Source of the DNA: Pegea sp. RAD2-039
Lineage: Eukaryota > Chordata > Thaliacea > Salpida > Salpidae
NCBI GenBank assembly: GCA_034620365.1
Contig: JAQGEQ010000339.1
Coordinates: 558,001 to 622,000, forward strand
Length of the DNA stretch: 64,000 nt
Reading direction: 5' to 3'
In this document: positions 54,310 to 64,000 of the stretch, piece after piece
Position numbering within the stretch: the stretch's first letter is position 1
Layout: each line of letters begins with the position of its first letter
Translations under genes and position numbers: made by a program
Notes under the pieces: model-generated
What the model saw: the letters and a program-made list of their open reading frames with translations, nothing else
What the model was told of the DNA's origin: nothing
Database searches by the model: none

Positions 54310-54735
54310 GTTAGGTTGACTCAGTAAAGCCTAGGAAACGTATAATTCGTATAATTCGTAGAATTCTATTCAACGCATGTCTGCAGATGACAAATTTATG
54401 GTGAGCCCATTTTAAGTCTTGGGAGATGAAAATATCGAAGTCTTTAACAAGAGAACATTAGAAAATTTTATTTTTGTTTAAATAGAAAGCAAATGACTTT
54501 GGGTTAGAGTCTTAGAAGTTATCAGAAATTAAAATTTGCTAACTTTAGTTTCCTAGATTGAAGCCGTGGGTAGGTAGATTACAAAGAACATCCACTAAAA
54601 CTAAGAGCACTAAAACGCTTGGCATTATCGGCAAGGGACATTTAGTTTTCATTTCAAAATAAAGAAGAAGTTGTGATATCATTGATATAAATATTGAAGA
54701 CAAGAGGACCAACAATGTAACCTTAGAAAAACGAA
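54310..54735 (-). mobile_element. decayed LINE reverse-transcriptase fragment, second subfamily
   Basis: On the minus strand broken frames give GYIVGPLVFNIYINDI, then LADNAKRF in place of the catalytic FADDxK-F block, then KDFDIFISQDLKWAHH and HALNRILRI. These are the ordered landmarks of a CR1/Jockey-like reverse transcriptase (GSVLGPLLF-IYINDL, FADD, DLGV-IS-DLKW). Several stops separate them, and the sequence differs from the copies at 26 and 55 kb, so it belongs to another subfamily or is much older. Confidence 0.65.
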
Positions 54736-54768
54736 CTTATTATTGATAATGACCTATTTTTATTTAAT

Positions 54769-55751
54769 CAATTATTTATTACAATAAATGTGAAGGAGGG
54801 TGCCTGGAGAGACCACCTCTCGCTAACACACATTTTCACAAAAAACATATATTAAGTTAAAAAGAAAAAAAGAAGAAGATGTAACACATGATATTTCGAT
54901 AGCCCTCAAAGCATATAACAGTAAATAATTACATATAATTATAGTAATATTAAAAAAAAGAAAAAATTCATAGTTTAGAAATGACAATGTTGGCAATATT
55001 ATAACGGTTCAACTTCTGCTTGAACAGCACGAGTGATTCTGACATGACAATGGCAGCTGGTTCCATGTACTAATTGTGCGGTATGAGAAAAAATTTGCTC
55101 TGATTAACATACCAAGTGATATAGGCTTACTAAGATGTAATGTGTATCAACTGAGTTAGTATACCCTGAGGGAAGGACTAATGGAAAAGAAGTCATCAAT
55201 TAAATTGTGGATAATTTAAAAAATAAGAATTAAGTCGTATTTAATTCGTCTAATTTCCAAAGTATCTAAATTGAAGAAGCTGAGACGATGTTTATAACTA
55301 TCGTATTTAATATTAAGTTTCCTACATAACAATCTCGTAAATCTTGCCTGAACAGACTCGATTTTTTGATATCACCAACTTGATATGGCATCCATGCACT
55401 AACATTGTATTCAAGAATTGGACGTACGTACAATTTGAAAATATTGTCAAAAAAGCATGGATCCTTAGAATTAAAGGTCTTTATAATAAGGTAGACAAGG
55501 TTGATTGATTTTCCAAAGATTTTGGAAACATAATTGTGCCATTAAAAGTCAGATGATAGAGTAATGCCAAGGTCTAGGACCGAAGATATTCGTTGAATAA
55601 TAAATCTGTTGATGGAGTATAAGTTCAAGGAACTTGCAGCTGGTTTACGAGAAAAAGTTATAAGTTCAGACTTTGTTGGCTGGATTCTGAGCTGCCAATT
55701 CGTAGACCAGTTTTCTACATTGTGTAGTGCAGTTGGAAGTTTTGAAGGATT
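54769..55751 (-). mobile_element. LINE remnant, copy 3 (same family as copy 1)
   Basis: Collinear with LINE copy 1 from the ACAATAAATG-GAAGGAGGGTGCCT block (54780) to the TTTTGAAGGATT block (about 55750). Shared landmarks include CCTCTCGCTAACACACATT, GGACGTACGTACAATTTGAAAA and CTTGATATGGCATCCAT. It lacks the far 3' part that copy 1 has (26.32-26.49 kb) and stops just before the catalytic FADD region, so it is truncated at both ends. It is densely mutated and non-coding. Confidence 0.82.
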
Positions 55752-57840
55752 ACATTTTGCTCATCTCTGTAAAAAGTATACTGTTGAGAAATATAACCCT
55801 AAATATGATGCTTACTTACAATATATCTAAAATTAAGATTAATCTACTTTGCTAAGAAGGTTAAATTAAGAATGAATAAAGTATTTAATTTAAATGATAT
55901 CATGTAAAATTACGAGACTAAGAAATCAGTTTAAAATAAATTATCAGTAACTGAAAAATGTGCCACCGACAAAGGTTTAAAATATTTTTTCAAGGTATAA
56001 CCAAATCCAGTACTTAAGAACGATTTTTTAAATATTGTATTGAAATTGAATAGTAAACTCTTTTCGAACCTTGTTGGTTAAATAACTTCTAAAAGTTTAT
56101 TATTTCACCTCATTTTTGTTCTATCTTTTTAGTTGTTGCCATTCTGACTCAAAATCAGGCCCTGTCCCCAACTTTGAGTAAAAACAATTACAAAAACATT
56201 TATTCATTTTCTTTTTGGCGGTAAAAGTAAGCAAGTGCTTTTTTTTGCTGCCTAGGCCCCTATTATTTCCATGTTTTCCGGAAGGCTAAGTCAGAAAATT
56301 TTTCACAACAATTTGTAAAAGATATATATATAAATATAAGATACGATATATATATAAATCTAAATCTTTAACTGTATATGATTTCCTATTATTAATAAGT
56401 TGCTTCAAAGATGGTAGTGAAATCAATGGCACATTAGATATGACATTTTAGACTATAAACAATTTTATTTTCAAAACTTTCTCAAACTAAAATATATCTT
56501 ATTAAAATGAAAAATATACTTAAAATCAATTCAAATCTTTCAGATTAAATTCTAAAACTTTTAGCATTTGTATTGTGCTTAACAAAATCTTTTTTCTTAT
56601 TCATCTACTTCTTTCCAATGTTAATTTATTGACAATCGGTTAATGATTATAACTATTTTATTTTTACCATTAACTGAAAAGTATTCGCAGTCGTATGTTA
56701 ATCTAAATAAGAAAGCAATCTTCTAAGCATTCGATTTCAACCTGAAGCTTTTTTCCAGAACTCGTATCCAAAAGTTGGTAGAGATTTTGCTTTTTAATAT
56801 ATGTTTAAGCTTGTGATCACATTTCTTTTAATGTCATATATTTATTATATTAGGTGGAATCTGTAGTATGATCATAGGATTGAAAAATAATTCCATGAAA
56901 GGAAAAAACAATCTCTCTCACATAAACGACATTAGAATTTGTCAATGAAGTTGGTAATTAATCTTTGATATGATTAAAAAGTTCCGTTGTCTTGATATGG
57001 TTTGAAAATGTTTTTATTTAAGATTTTTTGATGGGGTATAAAAGAATATCCTACGCTGTATAACTTCTGATAAAGCTTAAATATCCTTTTTAAAGACTTA
57101 TTTCAGAAGTAAAGATGTATAGTGATGCCAACCATGAATGCAACTCATTCTTTGTCATCAGAAAATCATAGAGTTTGTAAGAAAAGAAATTATATTTTTT
57201 AGATGAAACAGTAAATTGAAACTTAACGTCTGGAAAACAATCGTTAAAACTGCTATAAAACAATAACAATATAGTTCTAAAACTAACAAGTAAAAACTTA
57301 TTTTCTTATCATCAATTGTTTTATAAAAATTTCATTGTTTCGATTTGAGCTGATGATACCAAAAAATTGGTTTGAATCAGTAAGTGTTGCGAAAGCATTA
57401 TTATCAGCAATGTTTTCAAAAATGCATTCAATTCTTAGAATCAATAAAATGTAAATGTCCCTGGATCTTTTAGAGATAAGTTATCATGTTTATTGTAAGA
57501 CATTTTATAATACATTAACTACTTCTTAATTATTTTGCAGTTATTATAAAATTTGGTTAGTCTTATAAGATTTTAATTTATACTTAGAAAATTAAAGGTT
57601 ACATAATGCCATTAAATATTTATTGATTTTTGCCAAAAGCAATGGGTATCAAAAAATTAAAACTGCTATAATTGTAGCTATGTTATAGTAAGATATTGCA
57701 ACTTTCATAATTATATTGATAACACATATTCTAAAAATTATTTTCAAATCTAAATTTGATCAAATAAATACTAAATATATAAAAATGTAACCTAGCCAAA
57801 AAACAAACAGACAGTTTATCAATGAAATTTTTTTATTTTT
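55752..57840. other. spacer between LINE copy 3 and CIBAR gene
   Basis: About 2.1 kb. A GC-richer patch at 56145-56290 contains GGCCCTGTCCCCAAC and GCCTAGGCCCC and is unexplained. A direct duplication of GATATATATATAAAT occurs at 56321 and 56345. Otherwise A/T-rich with no gene recognised. Confidence 0.45.
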
Positions 57841-58008
57841 TCTCTGTAGCGCCCTCATAGCTTACGGTTCATTGAATAAGAAATATGTGTAACAACGCGA
57901 CGCTCGATATAACAAGCCAATCTAACTGCAAGATAAATTCATAATCATCTGTAGGTTGGCTCTTGTATAGTTGATCTTCTTGCTAAAGGTTCGTAGTTTG
58001 TTTTAAAG
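57841..58008 (+). promoter_or_regulatory. probable promoter / 5' leader of the CIBAR gene
   Basis: Immediately before the start codon the base composition changes from very A/T-rich to balanced with several CpGs (GTAGCGCCCTC, ACGCGACGCTCG). It ends in TTTGTTTTAAAG directly abutting ATG, which resembles a splice acceptor. This is the only CpG-containing upstream patch of its kind in the window. Inferred from composition and position only. Confidence 0.4.
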
Positions 58009-61000
58009 ATGAGTTTTAACCGTGGCATTCAAACCCCAGATGCTAGAGCAAGGTAATTACTTTTGATAATATCAAAGTTTTCTATTTTTTTTTATTTTCT
58101 TAATTTTGAATTTTATATTTTATGTACTGCATTATTATTTTTGGGTTTTAGAAATGCATCATAATTATTGAAATCATTTTTTTTTGTTATTTTCCAAATT
58201 TGATATTTGTATAAAAATGTGTCGATATTGTTTTTGTTTACATTATGTATTCTTTATAAAGTTTATTTTTAATAAACTTTTATCAAATAGTATATAGAAA
58301 TGTTAAACCATTATTATTACCAACTAAGTTTAACTTAATTGTTAGTTTTAAAACTGTTTAGATAAGCTGCAATTATATTTTACAATTAATTTATTATTTT
58401 TAGATTCATTTTAGTAGATTAACAAACTTAATTAACCTTAAACTTGAAAACTAATTTATGAGGTCAAAAAACTTAGTAGAAAAATAAAATTTTTTGTTGA
58501 GTATAAAATTCTTGTTAGAATTATTTAAAAAAGTTATATTTAATAGCTTTATTCAAAAAATTTTTGAACTTGAAAAATGAATTAAATATTAAATGAACTT
58601 AGTTAAGAAATTTATGAATACTAGAACTTAATGAAATTAGTTTTGATGTCTAAACTTACTCTATACTTATGTTTGAAATCCCTTTTAGCAATCACTCAAT
58701 TTTCACTGCAAGCTTATAAGTATTGTGATGGTTTTTCTTCTAGTATATGTTTCTTTCAGAGTATTGATTTTAGAGGTTATTAAAAAAAGCTTTTGACAGA
58801 ATGCTTTATCTTTTATATATTTCCTAATTAAGACTGACTAATTTGTTGGTGTTTAAACTATTATATTAGTTTTTATAAACTAACATTGTTTGAAAGTAGC
58901 AAATTAGTTTACTTAAATTGTTTCTTTGAGTTTGAATATCTCATTTTGTCAATGTTTCTACAATTTATTGATTTTTAATTTCTTTATAAACTATAAGTTC
59001 TATTAACACTTTTTATTTACTTTTGTATCCTTTAGTTTTACATTTAAATATAATCTTTAGTACCTTCATTGTCATTCATCATTTTGGATTAAAACTCTGC
59101 TCTTCGTATAATGAATGATAAACTTTTTTGTAATGTGTTGAAATATAACCTTTTATTTAATTCTTACTAACTAACATTATTGCTTAGTAAAGTAATTAGT
59201 AAATTTTCTAACTTGAATGTGTAACTTTTTCTTAGAGCTGCTCAAACACGATTTATAGAAGATAGTGTAAAAAAAGTTCAATTACATTTTGGGACTTTGT
59301 GCAATGATTTTGGAGGAATTTGCAGAAAAACTGGAAAATTAAGAGATAGATATGACGGATTAGCTAAAGTTTGTTTATGCTACTTGAATCAGTTTTGTAA
59401 TGTTTAGTAATTTCAATTTTTTAAAAATCTGTTTTTTAAGTTTTAAACTTACCTGTCAAATGTTTATAATCAAACAAACTTTTCTCTTCCAGCCATCTGC
59501 TTGCTTCTTATATATTTTTTATTTACTTTTTAGACTTGTTTAAAATTTGCTGACGTTGAGATGGGAACATTAAAAAGAAGTTTGACTGATTTTGCTGAAA
59601 ATATCTCTGCTGTGCAAGATTATAGACAAGCTCAAGTAAAAATTTGATTTGTATTTTATTAATTATTATATTAAACTTTTGAAAAACTTCCTTTTGTAGT
59701 TTAAATGTAAATTCCATGAGTTCAAATAACCAAAATTTCAAACATTCTAAGTTTCAACTGCTTTTTGCTACACCATTTTTTACAGCAAAATTGTTTAAAT
59801 ATTTAACTCTTAAGATACTAATAAAAATTTTATAAGTGCTTACATGTTTCAAACAAAAAAAGCCGAATAAACTTCTGTGTTATCATTCATACATTTTACA
59901 AAATGATAACTTTGAAAGAGTAAAGCTAATAGAACATTCTTAAGTACATAGTTTTCATGCTAAACCAGTTTTAAGTAAATATTGATTTTTAATTCTTTGA
60001 TTCAACTTATCAAACGAACATCTTCAGATTGAGAGAGTTGAAAAGTCAGTTGTCGAACCTTTGAAACGATATGGAATGGAATGTAAACACACTGAAGTTA
60101 GTTTTTAATTTAATTTGTTTATTTCCTCATACGTAAGTTTTTATTTAACGAATACTGGTTATGATTAATTTTGTGAAATTAAATTGCTTGCATGATGATA
60201 CATAATAAAAAAGTTTTAGATTCTTTTCTTTTTAGAGAAATTAAGTTGATTTGTTGTGTTGAAGATGATTTGTTAAATTGAAGTTATTTTTCCAGCAACC
60301 ACTAAACAATAGTTAGAATAAACTTTGAAACCGTCTTTAAGTTAAATATAATAGAAATTATCCGTTTTGATCCATAGAAATTTGAACAAAGCATCTTATA
60401 GTTAACCCATTAATATTACGCTTGAAAAAAAATAAATTTTTTAATATACAAAAGAAAGAAAGTTCTGTTTGGTGAGATGAAATTGTATTCCCATAATTAA
60501 GTTTAAAACTGAAATCTAAATTGTTTCCAAATTCGTAATAAAAGATTTCAACTTGGTTAAAATTAGTTTTCTTTGTATTTTTGCGATGAATAAGGCTAAA
60601 AAAGGATTTGAAAAACTTTCACTGGTTTTTTACTGATAAATCATTTATTTAAAAAGAGACTTATGAAAATTGCTTGAGGCAAACAACTTAATAAAGTCAG
60701 TATTGTTGTTACCATCATAATGATTTCTTCTTTTGTGTACTTTAAAGCTTTACAAGGTACTTTGTGGATTTTACATCTTTTTTACTTCATTTTTTAAATG
60801 TTTAACTTTTGTCATTTGGGTGTGTCTGGTCGAATTTTCATTTTTTTATTATTATGTTTGACTTAAACTGATATTAACTTCTTATATATGGCATTGCAGT
60901 AAATAAATACAATTTTGTATTAATAATTCTTATTATCGGTTGTATTTAGACGGATTTAAATCGGCATATCTCAGCTCGTAAGCGAGAAGAAAAACAGCAT

Positions 61001-62688
61001 CAACAGATGAATAACTTACGCAACAAATCTTCAGGAGATTTACACACGCTGGTAAATTATTTACTACTTTTAGAATGAATAGATTTTCGATGAAATAAAA
61101 CTCTTATTTACTTTATTTGATTGTATCAGTAGCTGCTTTTGTGTTTCTTTGACCGCTAGATGGCGGTGTGCAATCAGTTGACTAATAAATGACAAATATC
61201 TTTAAAAGTTATTGTGTTTGTTTTAGATTGTTACTCAAATGTTTGATATCACAAATCAATTAAGACAATTTTTTTCATGGATAATTAAGAAATTTCTTTT
61301 TGAATCATAGAATCAGGCTGAGTTGGAATTACAAAAAAGATCAATTGATGTTGCAAGATCAACTCAGTCTATGGAAGAAACCATCGACAAATTTGAAAAT
61401 AGAAAAGTTCAAGACATAAAAGTACTTGCAACTAATTTTTCAATCGAAAGTTGCTATCTATCTTCTTAAAGACATTATTTATTCAACGGGTGTATGCTAC
61501 TTAAAGATTAAATAGCTCTTCTAGCATCAGTTGAACATTTGATTTAATTTTAAGATCTTTCTTCGTGAGTTTGTCAAAATTGAAATGATATTTCACGCAA
61601 AGTCCTTGGAAATATTGAGCAATGCCTACAAAGCGCTAGGAGATATTGATGAAGACGAGCATATGGAGGTGAATTACAATTTGTAGTTTTTAACTTACCA
61701 AGATACAAAATCATCCAATTTGAAATACTTTTCATATATTTTGAAAAATATATTTATCATCCTAACAAATTTGTAGAAAAAATTTCAGATATATTATGCT
61801 CTGTATAAAAGTAATTTCAATTTCTGATTATCAAGAAAATATTCAGATTATTTATATTCTTTTAATACCTTTTATAGTCTTTTCTATACTTGATAATAGT
61901 AGAAATGAAAAAAAAAACTTGGAGATCTTTACATACTTTTTGAAAAGTATCTAAGAACTCTTTAAAGACCCATGTCAATCTTTATTAAATAATTTTTGTT
62001 TAGAAACTTGTTAACTAGCAATTAAAAGAATAAATAAAGATCTTTTATTTGTAAAAATTATTTTTTGTTTTTTAATCAGTTAAGCAAACCAACATAAGAT
62101 GTTTCAAAACATAAAAAATGTAAATTATCATTTTTGGTTTTAAAGTAAAGTTTTTTTTCATAGAATTTCCGAAATGCTTTACGGCCGAGCACCAACATCC
62201 ATGAACGATTAGAGATTGCCAAATCTGCTCTTACTAGCTCTTCTAGATCAAGATTAGAAGATCAAAGACTTCGTGATAGTAAACGAAGAACCTCTTCAGC
62301 AAACAATTCCATAAGAGATGAAAACAGACAAAAAAGAAAAACACAAAAAAAGTAAGAGTCAGGTTAACTTAGGTTATACTTCTAGGGTTTTGATCACATC
62401 AACAATTTTTGAGCAGACTCTCTTTTGAAGACGAGATTTCTGAAAATGGAAGATCATATGAAGACTCAGATGAAGAGGTATCTGTTGTTCCGTTTTCTTC
62501 CAAGTTTTGAATTCTATTTTTAATCGATTTTACAAATATGTTCATTAAAAATTATTTTGATAGTTTAGTTTTTTATTATCTATTTTAACATATCTTTTAA
62601 ACCTTTTCAGGATGATAGTGAAGATTACACTGAAAGTTCAGAATCAGAAAAAGATGTAACCTCTATCAAACCTAGAAAGCCGTGGTAA
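58009..62688 (+). CDS. CIBAR: FAM92/CIBAR BAR-domain protein
   Basis: Ten exons: 58009-58052, 59236-59368, 59534-59635, 60028-60096, 60950-61051, 61311-61421, 61555-61668, 62164-62351, 62417-62477, 62611-62688. They give 333 residues with every junction in phase (human CIBAR1 289, CIBAR2 304). The FAM92-type BAR domain spans roughly residues 15-225: KVQLHFGTLCNDFGGICRKT-KLRD, LTDFAENISAVQDYRQAQ, VEKSVVEPLKRYG, ETIDKFENRKVQDIK and FVKIEMIFHAKSLEILSNAY-ALGDIDED. A basic linker and an acidic Ser/Glu tail (SYEDSDEEDDSEDYTESSES) follow. In animals this protein binds membranes and, with CBY, acts at the ciliary base. The start at 58009 (MSFNRGIQTPDARARA) is the only fitting first exon seen, but its acceptor-like preceding sequence allows an upstream non-coding exon. 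Long first intron of 1.2 kb. Confidence 0.93.
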
Positions 62689-63620
62689 TATTTTCTTTTC
62701 GGTGTAATAAGCTGATATCTACACATATGATGTATCTTGTGATAATTAAGATAAACTTTCACACAATTTGCTTACAACCTTTACTTACACAAATTTGTGA
62801 ATCGTTTTCATTATCGCTACTGTGTTTTATTATTTGAAACGGAACAATTTTCTTAAATAAGTTTTTACCTAAAAGCTTGCAACTATTTTTATTTGCAACA
62901 AATTTTTAGCTGTTCTTATAGATTATGTTGATTTTAAATTTCCAGCTACAAAACATTTGTCTGTCTTGTAGTCCTTTTCTAGAAGTTGTACATAATAATG
63001 TCTTTTTTAAAAGTAATTTTTACAATTTAGGAGTTTATATTTGATTTAATCATGTTTCTAATCCATTTATTTAGATGAATTTTTTTATATGTTTTGTGGA
63101 TGACCGAAATCTTTACGTTTAAAATAGCTTAGTATAAATTATTTATTTCAAAGTATTTTAAACTTATAATCTGTCTAAAATGACCAACAAATTCTTTGGT
63201 TTCTAAGTTTTTTGCATGATTTACTGTTTAAGACTCATCTCTTATTTAAAGTATGTAAGAGTGTACAGATAAATTGATGTGTGATTTATGATAAACAATC
63301 CAACAGAGACATCTTGTTCCATTTTTATCAGGATAGAATAGTTCAAAATATTCCTAAAAATGAGCCATAGTGAAAAAGATAACTAATTCTGTATTGCAAG
63401 AAGCTTATCTGCAACTGCATCCTTGGAATTGAAATGTTTTTAATCAAATAAAAACTTTTTAAAGAAATTAAAATACTACAAAAGTGACTGTTTTACAATT
63501 AGCTAAGTGCTTACCACAAATTCAATAAGTTTTTTGTATAAATATAATTTCCAACAATTTTAATCAGTTATTAACAGAAGTAAATAATTCATTTAAAAAA
63601 GCACCTCATTCTTACAAATT
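62689..63620. other. spacer between convergent CIBAR and an unidentified minus-strand gene
   Basis: A/T-rich, no open frame of note. An AATAAA on the plus strand at about 63447 could serve CIBAR but is far from its stop. Confidence 0.4.
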
Positions 63621-63816
63621 CTAATTTTTTGTTCTTGAACTGGATTTAAGCTTGTCAGAGAAATCAGTAACATCCAATATTTGGTACAACTTGCTTCTAG
63701 GACTTTTTGACCTGGCATCTAACAATATTGATTGACCTAATGCTTTATTTTTCAAATTCATCTTATCATTTTTAAGTCTATTATCTGAGCTTTCAGTTGT
63801 TGACAACAGTTTGTTT
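63621..63816 (-). CDS. probable last exon of an unrecognised gene
   Basis: A minus-strand frame runs from a plausible acceptor (TAATTAAAG, exon starting at 63816) to a TAG at 63621-63623, about 65 codons. It reads NKLLSTTESSDNRLKN early and ends SDKLKSSSRTKN. Charged, Ser-rich and helical in the first half, it looks like the C-terminus of a coiled-coil protein. The preceding intron and the rest of the gene would lie at or beyond the right edge of the window. I do not recognise the family. Confidence 0.4.
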
Positions 63817-64000
63817 CTTTAATTATTTAAAAGATGCGTCTATTAAGTACAGCCGAAACTGCACCTTTAAATTGCTTGCTAACCCAATAATTTTGTTTAG
63901 AAGTACTAACTTATTTATATCAATTTAAGTTCGATTGATAAACATAGAGGTTGTTGTGTTTAATTCATAAAGTTTTATCTTTGAAAAATTTGAAGTTTAT
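63817..64000. other. right edge, probably intron of the minus-strand gene
   Basis: Short A/T-rich stretch upstream of the presumed last exon, with no second exon visible before the window ends. Confidence 0.3.

Noticed and set aside
55609-55830. 73-codon plus-strand frame at the end of LINE copy 3
   Set aside because: Reads the antisense of the LINE and then spacer, with no protein similarity.

Overview
The window is about 64 kb of AT-rich nuclear DNA from an animal (GC well under one third by eye). All coding sequence recognised belongs to host genes of animal type: CCDC83, RBM48, calcineurin A, Integrator subunit 10, an ALDH3-family aldehyde dehydrogenase, JMJD6, a six-domain gelsolin/adseverin and a FAM92/CIBAR BAR-domain protein. 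Introns are GT-AG. Many are only 45-65 bases long, a few are 1-3 kb. This gene set points to a metazoan, and a very AT-rich invertebrate (cnidarian, placozoan or flatworm grade) is plausible, but the sequence alone does not fix the phylum.

Layout. 1-1893 (-): 5' part of a CCDC83-like coiled-coil gene that runs out of the window. 2002-2787 (-): intronless RBM48, only 108 bases upstream of CCDC83 on the same strand. 2788-9366: AT-rich spacer with one orphan open stretch. 9367-24350 (+): complete 14-exon calcineurin A, 519 residues, whose predicted metal ligands fall at the same residue numbers as in the human alpha subunit. 26.3-27.9 kb: antisense, decayed LINE. 29776-32963 (+): INTS10. 34593-37361 (-): 12-exon ALDH3, convergent with INTS10. 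38.65-39.2 kb: LINE remnant in the opposite orientation. 40841-44087 (+): JMJD6. 44.1-49.5 kb: AT-rich spacer. 49551-53949 (+): gelsolin. 54.3-55.75 kb: two more LINE fragments. 58009-62688 (+): FAM92/CIBAR. 63621-63816 (-): probable last exon of an unrecognised gene.

Exon models were built by hand from splice signals and remembered family sequences. For all seven multi-exon genes, every junction keeps the reading frame. The neighbours do not form one pathway. They are mostly conserved housekeeping or cytoskeletal/ciliary genes in single copy.

I found no new multi-gene system. The most interesting items are small: a last ALDH3 exon encoding a C-terminal CaaX box (CNIL), with a competing read-through stop; a candidate 12-base, phase-preserving microexon in calcineurin A just before the calmodulin-binding segment; a 51-base JMJD6 intron that is open and divisible by three; the tight RBM48-CCDC83 pair with a splice-acceptor-like site between them; and a sense-strand pyrimidine bias that strengthens in the 3' parts of several genes.
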